A DNA stretch of 40,007 nucleotides, from contig JAMXLI010000010.1 of NCBI GenBank assembly GCA_024281115.1, positions 1 to 40,007 on the forward strand, written 5' to 3'. The stretch comes from Terriglobales bacterium (lineage in GTDB: Bacteria; Acidobacteriota; Terriglobia; Terriglobales; Acidobacteriaceae). Position 1 is the stretch's first letter. Every line of letters starts with the position of its first letter. Shown here one piece after another: positions 20,470 through 31,330 of this stretch. Position numbers and translations under genes: made by a program. Below the pieces are notes generated by a model. That model searched no databases. It had not been told where the DNA came from and saw only the letters and a list, made by a program, of their open reading frames with translations.

Positions 20470-21021
20470 GTGATCCCGGAGAAGCATCCCTTGCAGCAGT
20501 TGTTTCTCGATCTGGTGAGCCGGCATTACGCCGACGAAATCGGCTTACGCGACCCGGAAATCAGCACGTACGTAGCCAATATGCTGACCGAGTTTTGCGA
20601 CGTGGAGCAACTGTTCAGGCTGCGCGACGCGGGCGGCAGGAAGCTGAACGACGTAGGCGAGATGCTGCTCGAATCCAATCCGGTCTATGGCCCCGCGCCT
20701 TCCTTCGACCGCGAGCGGCAGGTGCGCAAGCACATTGGAGACTACACGCTGTTCTTCACCGGCATGTTCCCGGAAAGCATCAACCACTTCCGGCTGCGGC
20801 GGCAGAGGCTGGAAAGTTTCGTGGACTTTATGAAGGCAGGCAAAGAGAGCTACTACATTGTCTCCAAATTCGAGTTCTTCGAGTACGCCAAGGTAGCGCC
20901 GCTCTTCGGGCGCTTGTCCGACCACTTTGAGCAGTGCGTTTACGGCTTGAACCGGGTGAAGAATGAGTTAAGCGAGATGCAGCACCCGGCCATGCGCCAG
21001 GCCAGCGAACTGCTGATGTGA
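20470..21021 (+). CDS. Conserved hypothetical protein
   Basis: GTG start with AAGGAG upstream; (M)[41 protein letters not shown]...; codon-frame continuous 183 aa. Confidence 0.75.
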   Translation: MIPEKHPLQQLFLDLVSRHYADEIGLRDPEISTYVANMLTEFCDVEQLFRLRDAGGRKLNDVGEMLLESNPVYGPAPSFDRERQVRKHIGDYTLFFTGMFPESINHFRLRRQRLESFVDFMKAGKESYYIVSKFEFFEYAKVAPLFGRLSDHFEQCVYGLNRVKNELSEMQHPAMRQASELLM

Positions 21022-21048
21022 CTGCGGGCATCGGCAGCCAGAGATCGC

Positions 21049-21630
21049 CTAGCCTGCTTCTTTCCCCGCGCGATAAAAGCTCAGCGCCACATCGCCTTGT
21101 TGCACCGTGCGTGAACGCCGCAGCACACCGAATTCCGATCCCGGATCAAACTTTTTGTGATGCTCCGCGATGACCAGCCCGTCCGGGGACAGCAGGGATG
21201 ACGCGGCCATTTGCCGCAGCACCGTCCCGTATTCGCCGGACAAGCGGTAGGGTGGATCGAGGAAGCAGAAATCTACTTTTATGCGGCGTGTTTCCAGTTG
21301 GCGGAGGGCAGCCGAGGCCTTTGCCGTCAGCAGCTCGAAGCTCGAGGGCGCCACTTGCAGCCCCGCGAGATTCCGGGCAATCAGGGCTGCAATCCGGGGG
21401 GAAGCTTCCACGAAATAGACCTTGCGCGCGCCGCGGCTCAAGGCCTCAATGCCCACCGCTCCTGTCCCGGCGTATAGATCAATCCAACTGGTCCCAGCTA
21501 AGCGCTCGGGATCGCCGGCCAGGAGCACGTTAAACAGAGTTTCGCGCGTGCGATCGGCGGTGGGGCGCACATCGAGGCCGGGGACCGACTGCAACCTGCG
21601 ACTGCGGTATTGGCCGGCGATGATTCGCAT
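21049..21630 (-). CDS. rsmD: 16S rRNA (guanine(966)-N(2))-methyltransferase
   Basis: MRIIAGQYRSRRLQSVPGLDVRPTADRTRETLFNVL...WIDLYAGTGAVGIEALSRGA...VDFCFLDPPY. Confidence 0.95.
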   Translation of the reverse strand: MRIIAGQYRSRRLQSVPGLDVRPTADRTRETLFNVLLAGDPERLAGTSWIDLYAGTGAVGIEALSRGARKVYFVEASPRIAALIARNLAGLQVAPSSFELLTAKASAALRQLETRRIKVDFCFLDPPYRLSGEYGTVLRQMAASSLLSPDGLVIAEHHKKFDPGSEFGVLRRSRTVQQGDVALSFYRAGKEAG

Positions 21631-21704
21631 CCGGAAAAGGGCCTGCCGCGCGGGCTGAACCGCGCGATTCGAGTGTATAGAATGACGAAAGAGCACGCAG
21701 AGCC

Positions 21705-22814
21705 ATGCGAACCTGGACTTTTCCCGCCGGCCGATTGTTTGGACGCGAGGTGCGGATCCATTGGACTTTCCTGGCCCTGCTGCTGTTCGTCTGGCTGAAC
21801 GACTACGGAGCGGCCGGCGGCTTCTATCCAGAACGCGGGCTGGCGCTGGTAGCAATCGTGTTCGCCTCCGTGGGCCTGCACGAACTTGGTCATGCCCTAG
21901 TGGGAGCGCTGCTGGGGGAGCCTGCGCGTTCGCTGCTGCTTTTGCCAGTGGGCGGCGTCAGCATTCCGGCCAGTGAGGCTTCCGGAAGCGCCCCAGGGAA
22001 TCTGGGCCGCGAGGTGCGCATGGCAGTCGCGGGCCCGCTGTTCAACCTCTTGGCCGCGCTGGTTGTGGGTGTGATCATTACAGTCCTCGTGCCGGGCCTC
22101 CCACTCGTGTCGGCGCCCTGGATTGGTTCCGCGCAACTGCTTAAGAGCTTGTTCTGGGTGAACGTTTTATTAGCAGCCGTGAATACGCTGCCGGCTTACC
22201 CGCTGGATGCGGGACGCGTACTGCGCGCGCTGTGGGCGGGCCGCCGGGATCCGATGGAAGCGACCCAAAGGGCGGTGGCCGTGAGCCGCAGCCTCTCCCT
22301 CCTGCTGATGTTCGCGGGCATGTTCCTGAACGTGGGTTTGACCCTGGTGGGCGTGTTCGTGTTCCTGGCGGGCCAGATCGAGGAGCGCTCGGTACTGTTC
22401 CAATCCGTGCTGCACAATGTGCTCATCGAGGAAGTGATGCTGACCGACTTTGCCACGCTTTCGCCGGCCGACACGCTGGAGGATGCGCTTACCAAAGCCA
22501 CGCACTCCCTGCAGGACGATTTCCCGGTGATCCGGGGCAGCGACATGGTGGGGGTAATCTCCCGCGCGCGCATCCTGCAGGCGGCGCGGCGCAGCAACGG
22601 CTACGTGCAATCGGCCATGAACCGTTTCTTCGAAGTGGCCCAGCGCGGTGACACGCTGGCGTCGGTGTTTCGCAAGATCGGCAAAGAAGGGGTAACCATC
22701 GTCCCGGTGGTGGAGGAGGAGCGACTGGTCGGAATTGTCACGCTGCAAAACCTCATGCACAACATGGCGCTGCTCACCGAGGCGCGCCGCCTGCGCCGGC
22801 AGGCCCAGGGCTGA
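21705..22814 (+). CDS. Site-2 protease family (M50) metalloprotease with CBS domains
   Basis: VGLHELGHALVGALLGEPARSLLLLPVGG (HExxH), NTLPAYPLDAGRVLRALWAGR, C-terminal tandem CBS-like repeats. Confidence 0.93.
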   Translation: MRTWTFPAGRLFGREVRIHWTFLALLLFVWLNDYGAAGGFYPERGLALVAIVFASVGLHELGHALVGALLGEPARSLLLLPVGGVSIPASEASGSAPGNLGREVRMAVAGPLFNLLAALVVGVIITVLVPGLPLVSAPWIGSAQLLKSLFWVNVLLAAVNTLPAYPLDAGRVLRALWAGRRDPMEATQRAVAVSRSLSLLLMFAGMFLNVGLTLVGVFVFLAGQIEERSVLFQSVLHNVLIEEVMLTDFATLSPADTLEDALTKATHSLQDDFPVIRGSDMVGVISRARILQAARRSNGYVQSAMNRFFEVAQRGDTLASVFRKIGKEGVTIVPVVEEERLVGIVTLQNLMHNMALLTEARRLRRQAQG

Positions 22815-22844
22815 ATTCCCGCGGGCGCATACCTTGCCCGCGAG

Positions 22845-24455
<1,611 letters not shown>

Positions 24456-24615
24456 GGCACGGGTCCTGAAAGTAAGGAATGAGGGCTTCGAGTTAATTGT
24501 AAATCGGCGGGCGCAGGAGAATGGAAATCGCGCGCCGGCTGCGGAGCGGAAGTTGCAATATGGGAAGAGTCGCTGTCGCAGAAGACGGTTTTTCGAACAT
24601 CTGCGGCGGCTGCAA

Positions 24616-25497
24616 TCAGAACTGGAGCTGTTTCAGGTAATCGCGGAATTCCCTGCCCAGGTCCGGGCGCTTCAAGGCAAACTCGACGGTGGCTTTCAAG
24701 AACCCCATCTTGTCGCCGGTATCGTGACGCTTGCCCTCAAAGACGTACCCGTAGACTTTCTCGTCCTGCAGCAGCAGGCGAATGCCGTCGGTAAGCTGAA
24801 GCTCGCCGCCGGCGCCCAGGGGAGTGCGCGCCAGCGTCTCGAACACCTTGGGAGTGAGAATATAGCGACCGATGATAGCCAGCTTGGAAGGCGCATCCTC
24901 CAGGCGGGGCTTCTCCACCAGGTTCATGACCTCGTGCAGCCGGCCGTTGAACCTTCCGTTCACCTGCCGGGCATCGAGCACGCCGTAGGAGGAGATGGCG
25001 GGGCCTTCGACCACCTGGGTAGCCAGGACCGACGACTGGGTCTCGTCGTAAACGTCCATCATCTGGCGAAGGCAGGGACGCGGGCCATCGATCACGTCGT
25101 CCGCCAGCAGGACGGCAAAGGGCTCGTCTCCCACCAACTCGCGGGCCATGAGGACAGCGTGCCCGAGCCCGAGCGCCTCCTTCTGCCGCACGTAGGCTAC
25201 GTGAATCATGTCGGAGATCTGGCGGACGACGGTGAGCAGCTCGGTCTTGTTGCGCTCCTCGAGCATCTTTTCCAGCTCGTAGCTGACGTCGAAGTGGTCC
25301 TCGATGGCGGTCTTGCCGCGCCCGGTGATGATGATGATCTGGTCGCAGCCCGCGGCCAGCGCCTCTTCCACGCCGTACTGGATAATGGGCTTGTCTACCA
25401 GCGGCAGCATCTCCTTGGGCTGCGCCTTGGTGGCAGGAAGAAAACGGGTGCCGAGTCCGGCGGCGGGAAAAACGGCTTTGCGAACTTTTCTCTTCAT
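24616..25497 (-). CDS. galU: UTP--glucose-1-phosphate uridylyltransferase
   Basis: MKRKVRKAVFPAAGLGTRFLPATKAQPKEMLPLVDKPIIQYGVEEALAAGCDQIIIITGRGKTAIEDHFD. Confidence 0.97.
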   Translation of the reverse strand: MKRKVRKAVFPAAGLGTRFLPATKAQPKEMLPLVDKPIIQYGVEEALAAGCDQIIIITGRGKTAIEDHFDVSYELEKMLEERNKTELLTVVRQISDMIHVAYVRQKEALGLGHAVLMARELVGDEPFAVLLADDVIDGPRPCLRQMMDVYDETQSSVLATQVVEGPAISSYGVLDARQVNGRFNGRLHEVMNLVEKPRLEDAPSKLAIIGRYILTPKVFETLARTPLGAGGELQLTDGIRLLLQDEKVYGYVFEGKRHDTGDKMGFLKATVEFALKRPDLGREFRDYLKQLQF

Positions 25498-25633
25498 GAT
25501 CTTTGGCTCGGGGAGCGTGGGACGCGGCGGAAGGCGCGAGCACCTGCGTCATGACGGCGCAAAAGCGCCTTGGAACGCATCATTATAGCAGCGCGGCGGG
25601 GCCGCACCGAGGCGCGACAAGCAGGGGCGCACA

Positions 25634-28600
25634 TCAGCCGGGCACGACGTTGGACGCGGCTTCAGCGCCGGCCAGGTCTTCCAGGACGCCGCGCAGGCGC
25701 TGCAGCACCGCTTCCGGCTGGCTTTCCTTGAGAAAGAACTTCAACACGCCGGCCGGGGTGAACTGCGCGCCTTTTTGTGCCGAGACGAAGCGGGCGAGCT
25801 TCTCCGGCTCGACCACCGCAGCCGGGGTGAACCGGACGCTGACCAGGTCGCGCTTGCGTTCGATGCCAGCCACGCCCAGCCGGCCGCAAACCAGCTTGAG
25901 CGCGGCGTATTCGAGTAAGTTGCGTACCGGGGGCGGCGGCTCGCCGTAGCGGTCGAGGAGCTCGCCGCGCACGTCTTCCAGCTGGGCCTCGGTTTCCACC
26001 CCGGCAACACGCTTGTACATGCGCAGCCGCTGGTTTTCTTCCGGAATGTACTCGTTGGGAATGCGGATGTTGAGGCCAAGGTTGAGCTGAGTCTCCACTT
26101 CCTGCGGCGCCTGCTCACCCTTGATTTCGCGGACGGTGCGCTCGAGCATGGTGGTGTACAGCTCGAATCCGATGGCATCAATGTGCCCGCTCTGCTCGCC
26201 GCCAAGCATGTTGCCGGCGCCGCGCAATTCCAAATCCAGAGCGGCGATTTTGAAGCCCGCGCCCAGGTCGGAGAACTCCTTCAATGCCGCCAGCCGGCGC
26301 CGCGCCAAGGGCGTCAGCTCGGCTTCGGCCGGCACCAGCAGATACGCGTAGGCGCGCCGGTTGGAGCGACCCACCCGGCCGCGCAACTGGTACAGCTCCG
26401 ACAGGCCGTGGCGGTCGGCGCGGTTCACGATCATGGTGTTGCACAGCGGAATGTCGAGCCCGTTCTCGATGATGGTAGTGGCTACGAGAACGTCGGAGTG
26501 ATGGTGCATAAAGCTCATCATCACTTTCTCCAGCTCCCCTTCCGACATTTGCCCGTGCCCCACAATGACGCGCGCGCGCGGAACCAGTTCCTGAATCTTG
26601 GCGGCGATCTCGTAGATGGTCTCCACGCGGTTGTGGACGAAATACACCTGGCCGCCGCGGTCGAGTTCCTGTTCGATGGCTGCCTGGATCAGCTTCTCGT
26701 CCCAGGCGGCCACCACGGTCTGAATGGCCATCCGGTCTTTGGGGGGCGTCTCGATGACGCTCATGTCGCGGAGCCCAACCAGCGACATATGCATGGTGCG
26801 GGGGATGGGCGTGGCCGACATGGTCAGTACGTCCACCTCTTTTTTGAGTTGCTTCAGGCGTTCCTTGTGGCGCACGCCGAAGCGCTGTTCCTCGTCCACG
26901 ATCAGCAGCCCCAGGTCCGCGAACTTGACGTCCTGCGAGAGCAAGCGGTGCGTGCCGATGAGCACGTCGATCTTGCCGGCCTCCACGCGCTGCAGAATTT
27001 CCTTCTGCTGCCGGGAGGTGCGGAAGCGGCTGATCATCTCGATGGTGATAGGAAAAGCGGAGAAGCGCGACTTGAAGGTCTCGAAGTGCTGGAAAGCCAA
27101 CACGGTGGTTGGCGCCAGCACAGCCACCTGCTTGTTGTCGCCCACCGCCTTGAAGGCGGCGCGCATGGCAACTTCGGTCTTACCGTAGCCCACGTCGCCG
27201 CAGAGCAGACGGTCCATGGGCTGGCGGCTTTCCATGTCGCGCTTGACGTCGGCGATGGCCAGGTTCTGGTCGTCGGTTTCCTGGTGCTCGAAAGCGTCTT
27301 CGAATTCGCGCTGCCACTCGGTATCGGCCGGAAAGGAGTGCCCGGAGGCCATCTTGCGCTCCGCGTAGAGCTTGAGCAGTTCGTCGGCCATGTCCTTCAT
27401 GGCCTTCTTCACGCGCGCCTTGGTCTTGGCCCACTGCGCCGTGCCCAGGCGGTTCAACACCGGCCGTGCGCCTTCGGCCGAGCGATATTTCTGCACCAGG
27501 TCCAGGCGGGTGAGGGGCACGTAGAGCTTCGCGCCCTCGGCATACTCCAGGATCATGAACTCGGCCGTGCCGCCATCTTGCGCAATCTCCCGCAGCCCCT
27601 GGTACTGCCCGATGCCGTGCTCGACATGCACCACGTAATCGCCGGCCGCAAGGTCGCGGAAATCGGACAGAAACGCGGAGACCTTCGACTTCTGCCGCGC
27701 CGGACGCGTGAGAACGGCATCCGATTCGTCGAACAGATCGCGCGTACCAAAGATGGCGATGCGAGCTTCGGGGATGGCGGTCCCATCGGGCACGTAGGCG
27801 CGCACCAGCAGCGCTGCGCCCATCTCGGTGGCGAAGTACGTGGTCTCGTCAACATAACTCTCGCCGCCGGGGCGTACCTGCATACCCAGGCGATAGGGCA
27901 CCTGGTACTCAGTAAAGATGTCGGCCAGGCGTTCCAGTTCGCCGGTATTGGCGGCGGCGAACATCACCTGAACGCCTTCGGCGGCAAGTTTCTTGACTTC
28001 CTCCACCATGGCGGGAACAGATCCATGAAAGCGGGAGGTGGGCTGCGCCTGCAGGGTCAGGGCTTCGTCGCCGGGCGCGCCCAGGCCGAGCTGTTCCAGC
28101 TCCAGGCGGGGCAGCGCGGATAGCCGGTTGCGCCACTCGTCGGGTGGAAAGTACAGGTGCTCGGGCCGCACCAGGTTGCCGATACCACTGCGCTCGTGCA
28201 CCTGCTGCAGGCGATCCCAGAAATCGTCAGCCGCGGAGGCCAGGGCGGCGGGCTCGTCCAGCACCACGGCGGCTCGTCCCAGCAGTTCGAAGATGCTTTG
28301 CGAGGCGCCCGCCACCGGGGCATAAAACTCCCAGCCGGGGAAAACATTGACCCCGCCGGCGCGCACCATCTCTTCCACCGTCTGCTGCGCTCCGGCGATG
28401 CGCTGCCCGGAAAGCCGGGCGTGAATGGCGCCGAGGATCTCCTCGGTCACCGGCGTTTCGGTGAGGGGCAGGAGTACGGCTTCGTCCAGCGGGGTAGCAG
28501 AACGCTGGGTGGCCGGATCGAACTTTCGGATGGTCTCCACCTGGTCGCCAAACAACTCGATGCGCACCGGACGGTCGGCCTCGGGAGAGTACACGTCCAG

Positions 28601-29173
28601 AATGCCTCCGCGTTGCGCGTACTCGCCGGGCATTTCGACCACATCCGTGTGGCTGTATCCGGTGCTGTTCAAGTGGCGGACCAACGCTTCGGGATCCAGA
28701 GACTCGCCGCGCCGGACCACGCTCGCCAGCGCCGCATAAAAATCGGCCGAACGCAGGCGGACAGCGGTGGCCGGGACAGGCGAGACCACGATCGAAGCCG
28801 AGCCTGTGGCAATCTTCCACAGCGCCGCTGCGCGTTCCTCCTGGATTTCCGGATGGGGAGAGAGATTCTGGAAGGGCAGCACGTCGCGCGAAGGCAGCTT
28901 GACCACCGTATCGGGCGAAGCCGCGCCCGTCAGTTCGCAGAAGGACTGCAGGACGGGCAGCATCTCCTCGGCGGCTCGATTGTCGGCAACGATGACCAGG
29001 ATGGGCTTGCCGACTACGCCTTCCTGCAAAGCAATGAGCAGGTTTTTGGCTGCGGGGGTGAGGCCGGAAACACTGATCCGCCCCGTGCCCTCCTTCAGGT
29101 GGGAGGCTGCACGTCGGACGGTGGGGAGCTTTTCCACGTCCGCGAAGAACTCGCGGACGAACGGTAACAGCAT
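25634..29173 (-). CDS. mfd: Transcription-repair coupling factor
   Basis: 1179 aa; AAGDYVVHVEHGIGQYQGLREI, MDRLLCGDVGYGKTEVAMRAAFKAV, LLIVDEEQRFGVRHKERLK, QLRGRVGRSNRRAYAYLL. Confidence 0.98.
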   Translation of the reverse strand: MLLPFVREFFADVEKLPTVRRAASHLKEGTGRISVSGLTPAAKNLLIALQEGVVGKPILVIVADNRAAEEMLPVLQSFCELTGAASPDTVVKLPSRDVLPFQNLSPHPEIQEERAAALWKIATGSASIVVSPVPATAVRLRSADFYAALASVVRRGESLDPEALVRHLNSTGYSHTDVVEMPGEYAQRGGILDVYSPEADRPVRIELFGDQVETIRKFDPATQRSATPLDEAVLLPLTETPVTEEILGAIHARLSGQRIAGAQQTVEEMVRAGGVNVFPGWEFYAPVAGASQSIFELLGRAAVVLDEPAALASAADDFWDRLQQVHERSGIGNLVRPEHLYFPPDEWRNRLSALPRLELEQLGLGAPGDEALTLQAQPTSRFHGSVPAMVEEVKKLAAEGVQVMFAAANTGELERLADIFTEYQVPYRLGMQVRPGGESYVDETTYFATEMGAALLVRAYVPDGTAIPEARIAIFGTRDLFDESDAVLTRPARQKSKVSAFLSDFRDLAAGDYVVHVEHGIGQYQGLREIAQDGGTAEFMILEYAEGAKLYVPLTRLDLVQKYRSAEGARPVLNRLGTAQWAKTKARVKKAMKDMADELLKLYAERKMASGHSFPADTEWQREFEDAFEHQETDDQNLAIADVKRDMESRQPMDRLLCGDVGYGKTEVAMRAAFKAVGDNKQVAVLAPTTVLAFQHFETFKSRFSAFPITIEMISRFRTSRQQKEILQRVEAGKIDVLIGTHRLLSQDVKFADLGLLIVDEEQRFGVRHKERLKQLKKEVDVLTMSATPIPRTMHMSLVGLRDMSVIETPPKDRMAIQTVVAAWDEKLIQAAIEQELDRGGQVYFVHNRVETIYEIAAKIQELVPRARVIVGHGQMSEGELEKVMMSFMHHHSDVLVATTIIENGLDIPLCNTMIVNRADRHGLSELYQLRGRVGRSNRRAYAYLLVPAEAELTPLARRRLAALKEFSDLGAGFKIAALDLELRGAGNMLGGEQSGHIDAIGFELYTTMLERTVREIKGEQAPQEVETQLNLGLNIRIPNEYIPEENQRLRMYKRVAGVETEAQLEDVRGELLDRYGEPPPPVRNLLEYAALKLVCGRLGVAGIERKRDLVSVRFTPAAVVEPEKLARFVSAQKGAQFTPAGVLKFFLKESQPEAVLQRLRGVLEDLAGAEAASNVVPG

Positions 29174-29224
29174 TGCCTTTCGATTGTATCAGCCCAATGA
29201 AGGGCAGTGGCCGGGCGCCGCGAG

Positions 29225-30073
29225 TCAGCTGCGCAGGATGGGACGAGTGAGGCAGGTCGGGCCGCCGCCGCCATTGATGCCGATCTCCGACGCGGGGAAG
29301 GTGCGAACCTCGAAACCGGCGTGGCGGAGGCGTGCGTTCGTCTCCGCGTTCTCCTCGATTGCAAGCAGGCGGCCTTTGCCGAGGGAGAGCACATTGCAAG
29401 CCAGGGTGGCGCGCTCGGCAGGATCAATTTCCACGAACCTGTATCCGCGCTCGCGCAGCACCTCCACCGTTTCCACCGCCAGCCAGGGCAGATCCACCAA
29501 CGCGGTGCGCTCGTCCAGCAAGCTGACCAGCGACATCAGGTGCAGGCAGGAGCCCGGTCCGGCGGAATGCGGGAGAGGAGCTGAGAGCACCTCGATTTCC
29601 AGCGGTCTCAGCATGGTGCGCAACTGCAGGATGCCGGCGGCGTTTGTACGATACCCGCGGCCCACCAGGAGCGTGCGCGCATCCAGCCACACCATGTCGC
29701 CCGACTCGGCCGTTCCCGGGAGCTGAATTTCGCCGAGAACAGGAATCCCGAGCTTCTCGTACGCGCGCCGGTGCGCGTACGGCTCGCCAGTGCGGCAGGC
29801 CTTGCCCATGTTCATGCAGACCGCGCCGGCGTCGGTGATGAGCGAAGCATCGTGCGCGTACACGGCGTCGGCAGAGAGGCCGTCAAAGTCCTCGAGTTGC
29901 ACAAGTTCGGCTCCGGCGGCATGCAAGTGCTCGCATAGAACATCATGCTGGCGCTGGGCCGTTCCGCACTCAGGCGGCCGCAGGTACGACATCTTTCGCC
30001 AATCGGCGGCATGACACCACCCGGCGGTCTGCGGAGAACACACCAGGACGCGCCGCAGTTCGCCCACCATGCT
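29225..30073 (-). CDS. DDAH/arginine deiminase-type guanidino-modifying enzyme
   Basis: MVGELRRVLVCSPQTAGW...GTAESGDMVWLDARTLLVGRGYRTN...GSCLHLMSLVSLLD...GINGGGGPTCLTRPIL. Start 30073 (or 30103). Confidence 0.88.
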   Translation of the reverse strand, partial: SMVGELRRVLVCSPQTAGWCHAADWRKMSYLRPPECGTAQRQHDVLCEHLHAAGAELVQLEDFDGLSADAVYAHDASLITDAGAVCMNMGKACRTGEPYAHRRAYEKLGIPVLGEIQLPGTAESGDMVWLDARTLLVGRGYRTNAAGILQLRTMLRPLEIEVLSAPLPHSAGPGSCLHLMSLVSLLDERTALVDLPWLAVETVEVLRERGYRFVEIDPAERATLACNVLSLGKGRLLAIEENAETNARLRHAGFEVRTFPASEIGINGGGGPTCLTRPILRS

Positions 30074-30179
30074 TTGGCCGCCAAAGCTCCTCGTTGAAGG
30101 CATCCGTCACCTGATTGGAAAATCCGGGAGGTTGAAAAAGCGCAACCTGCCGCCGCGCTGGCAATCTAAAAGGATTGCT

Positions 30180-30464
30180 ATGGCAAAGGCAACCTGGAAT
30201 GGAGCCGTGCTGGCTGAGTCGGACCAGACGGTCGAGGTAGAAGGCAACCAGTATTTTCCGGCAGAGGCGGTGCGCCGCGAATATTTGAAGCCCAGCAGCC
30301 ACCAGACAGTGTGCCCGTGGAAAGGCACGGCCAGCTACTATGACGTGGAAGTGAACGGCCGGCGCAATGCCAACGCGGCCTGGTATTATCCGCAGCCCAA
30401 AGCCGCGGCCAGCCAGATCAAGGACCGGATCGCTTTCTGGAAGGGCGTCGAGGTCGTAAAGTAG
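30180..30464 (+). CDS. DUF427 domain-containing protein
   Basis: MAKATWNGAVLAESDQTVEVEGNQYFPAEAVRREYLKPSSHQTVCPWKGTASYYDVEVNGRRNANAAWYYPQPKAAASQIKDRIAFWKGVEV. Confidence 0.93.
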   Translation: MAKATWNGAVLAESDQTVEVEGNQYFPAEAVRREYLKPSSHQTVCPWKGTASYYDVEVNGRRNANAAWYYPQPKAAASQIKDRIAFWKGVEVVK

Positions 30465-31290
30465 CTCGCTGACGGCGAGTCGCGCGCGCCGGCAGCTCCG
30501 GTCGGACGATGGGCATGTAGTGCCGCCGCAGCCAGCGTCCAAGGCCGTCGAGGCCGGGGAACAGCACGCGCTCGGTAATGTTGGCCTGGTCCAGCTTGTC
30601 ACGCACCTCCCACTTCAGGTCGGCGGGAATAATGATGCGCCGCGCCAGGTCCGCGCGCTGGCGCAGAAGCCATTCGTCCAGTCTTGCGGAGGGGCTCGAC
30701 ATCATGGAAAAGAGCGCGAACTGGTTGACAATGCGGTCGTCCAGCGAGGGCGGCTCAAAGAACAGGGCGAAATCGCGGCGCGCCAGGCGCTCCAGGTCGC
30801 GCAGCGTGCGCGCGCTCTCGGCCAGCATTTCCACTGTAAAGGCATTGGAGCGTTCCCGGCTGAGGATGCTGCGCAGCTTGCGCGGCAGCGCTTGGTGCAC
30901 CTGGACATAATTCACACACCACACCACAGCGTCCAGATCAAAGGTGTCAACGTCCTCGGTGGCGAAGTGCAGCGCCACATAAGGGGAATACGTCCAGTCC
31001 AGCAGGCGCGTAGGGACGCCGTGATGCTGCGCCATGGCCAGCCAGTTCCACTCGGAATTGTCAGTGGTGGAATCCTGGCGGGCGTACTTCTTGAAATTGC
31101 GCAGCAGATGCGCCTCCAGCTCGTGAAAGTTGCCGCCCAGGCGCATCAGGGTGGTGGTCAGATCCTGGCGCGCCACCGTCATTCCGCGATACACGTAGTC
31201 GGATCGGAAGCGGCGGAGCTGCGGATTCCAGGTGTTCTCGTAGAGCTGGCTGTTCAGCTCTTCCCAGTTGGATACACGCACGTCCGGCAC
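30418..31290 (-). CDS. FRG domain-containing protein
   Basis: RSDYVYRGMTVARQDLTTTLMR...EWNWLAMAQHHGVPTRLLDWTYSPYVALHFATED; matches FRG-domain pattern. Confidence 0.9.
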   Translation of the reverse strand: MPDVRVSNWEELNSQLYENTWNPQLRRFRSDYVYRGMTVARQDLTTTLMRLGGNFHELEAHLLRNFKKYARQDSTTDNSEWNWLAMAQHHGVPTRLLDWTYSPYVALHFATEDVDTFDLDAVVWCVNYVQVHQALPRKLRSILSRERSNAFTVEMLAESARTLRDLERLARRDFALFFEPPSLDDRIVNQFALFSMMSSPSARLDEWLLRQRADLARRIIIPADLKWEVRDKLDQANITERVLFPGLDGLGRWLRRHYMPIVRPELPARATRRQRATLRPRRPSRKRSGP

Positions 31291-31330
31291 GATGGCTCCT
31301 GACTGGTTCCCGCGGTTACGCGGGCAAGGC

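Noticed and set aside
26183-28123. 646-aa plus-strand ORF
   Set aside because: Antisense shadow of mfd.
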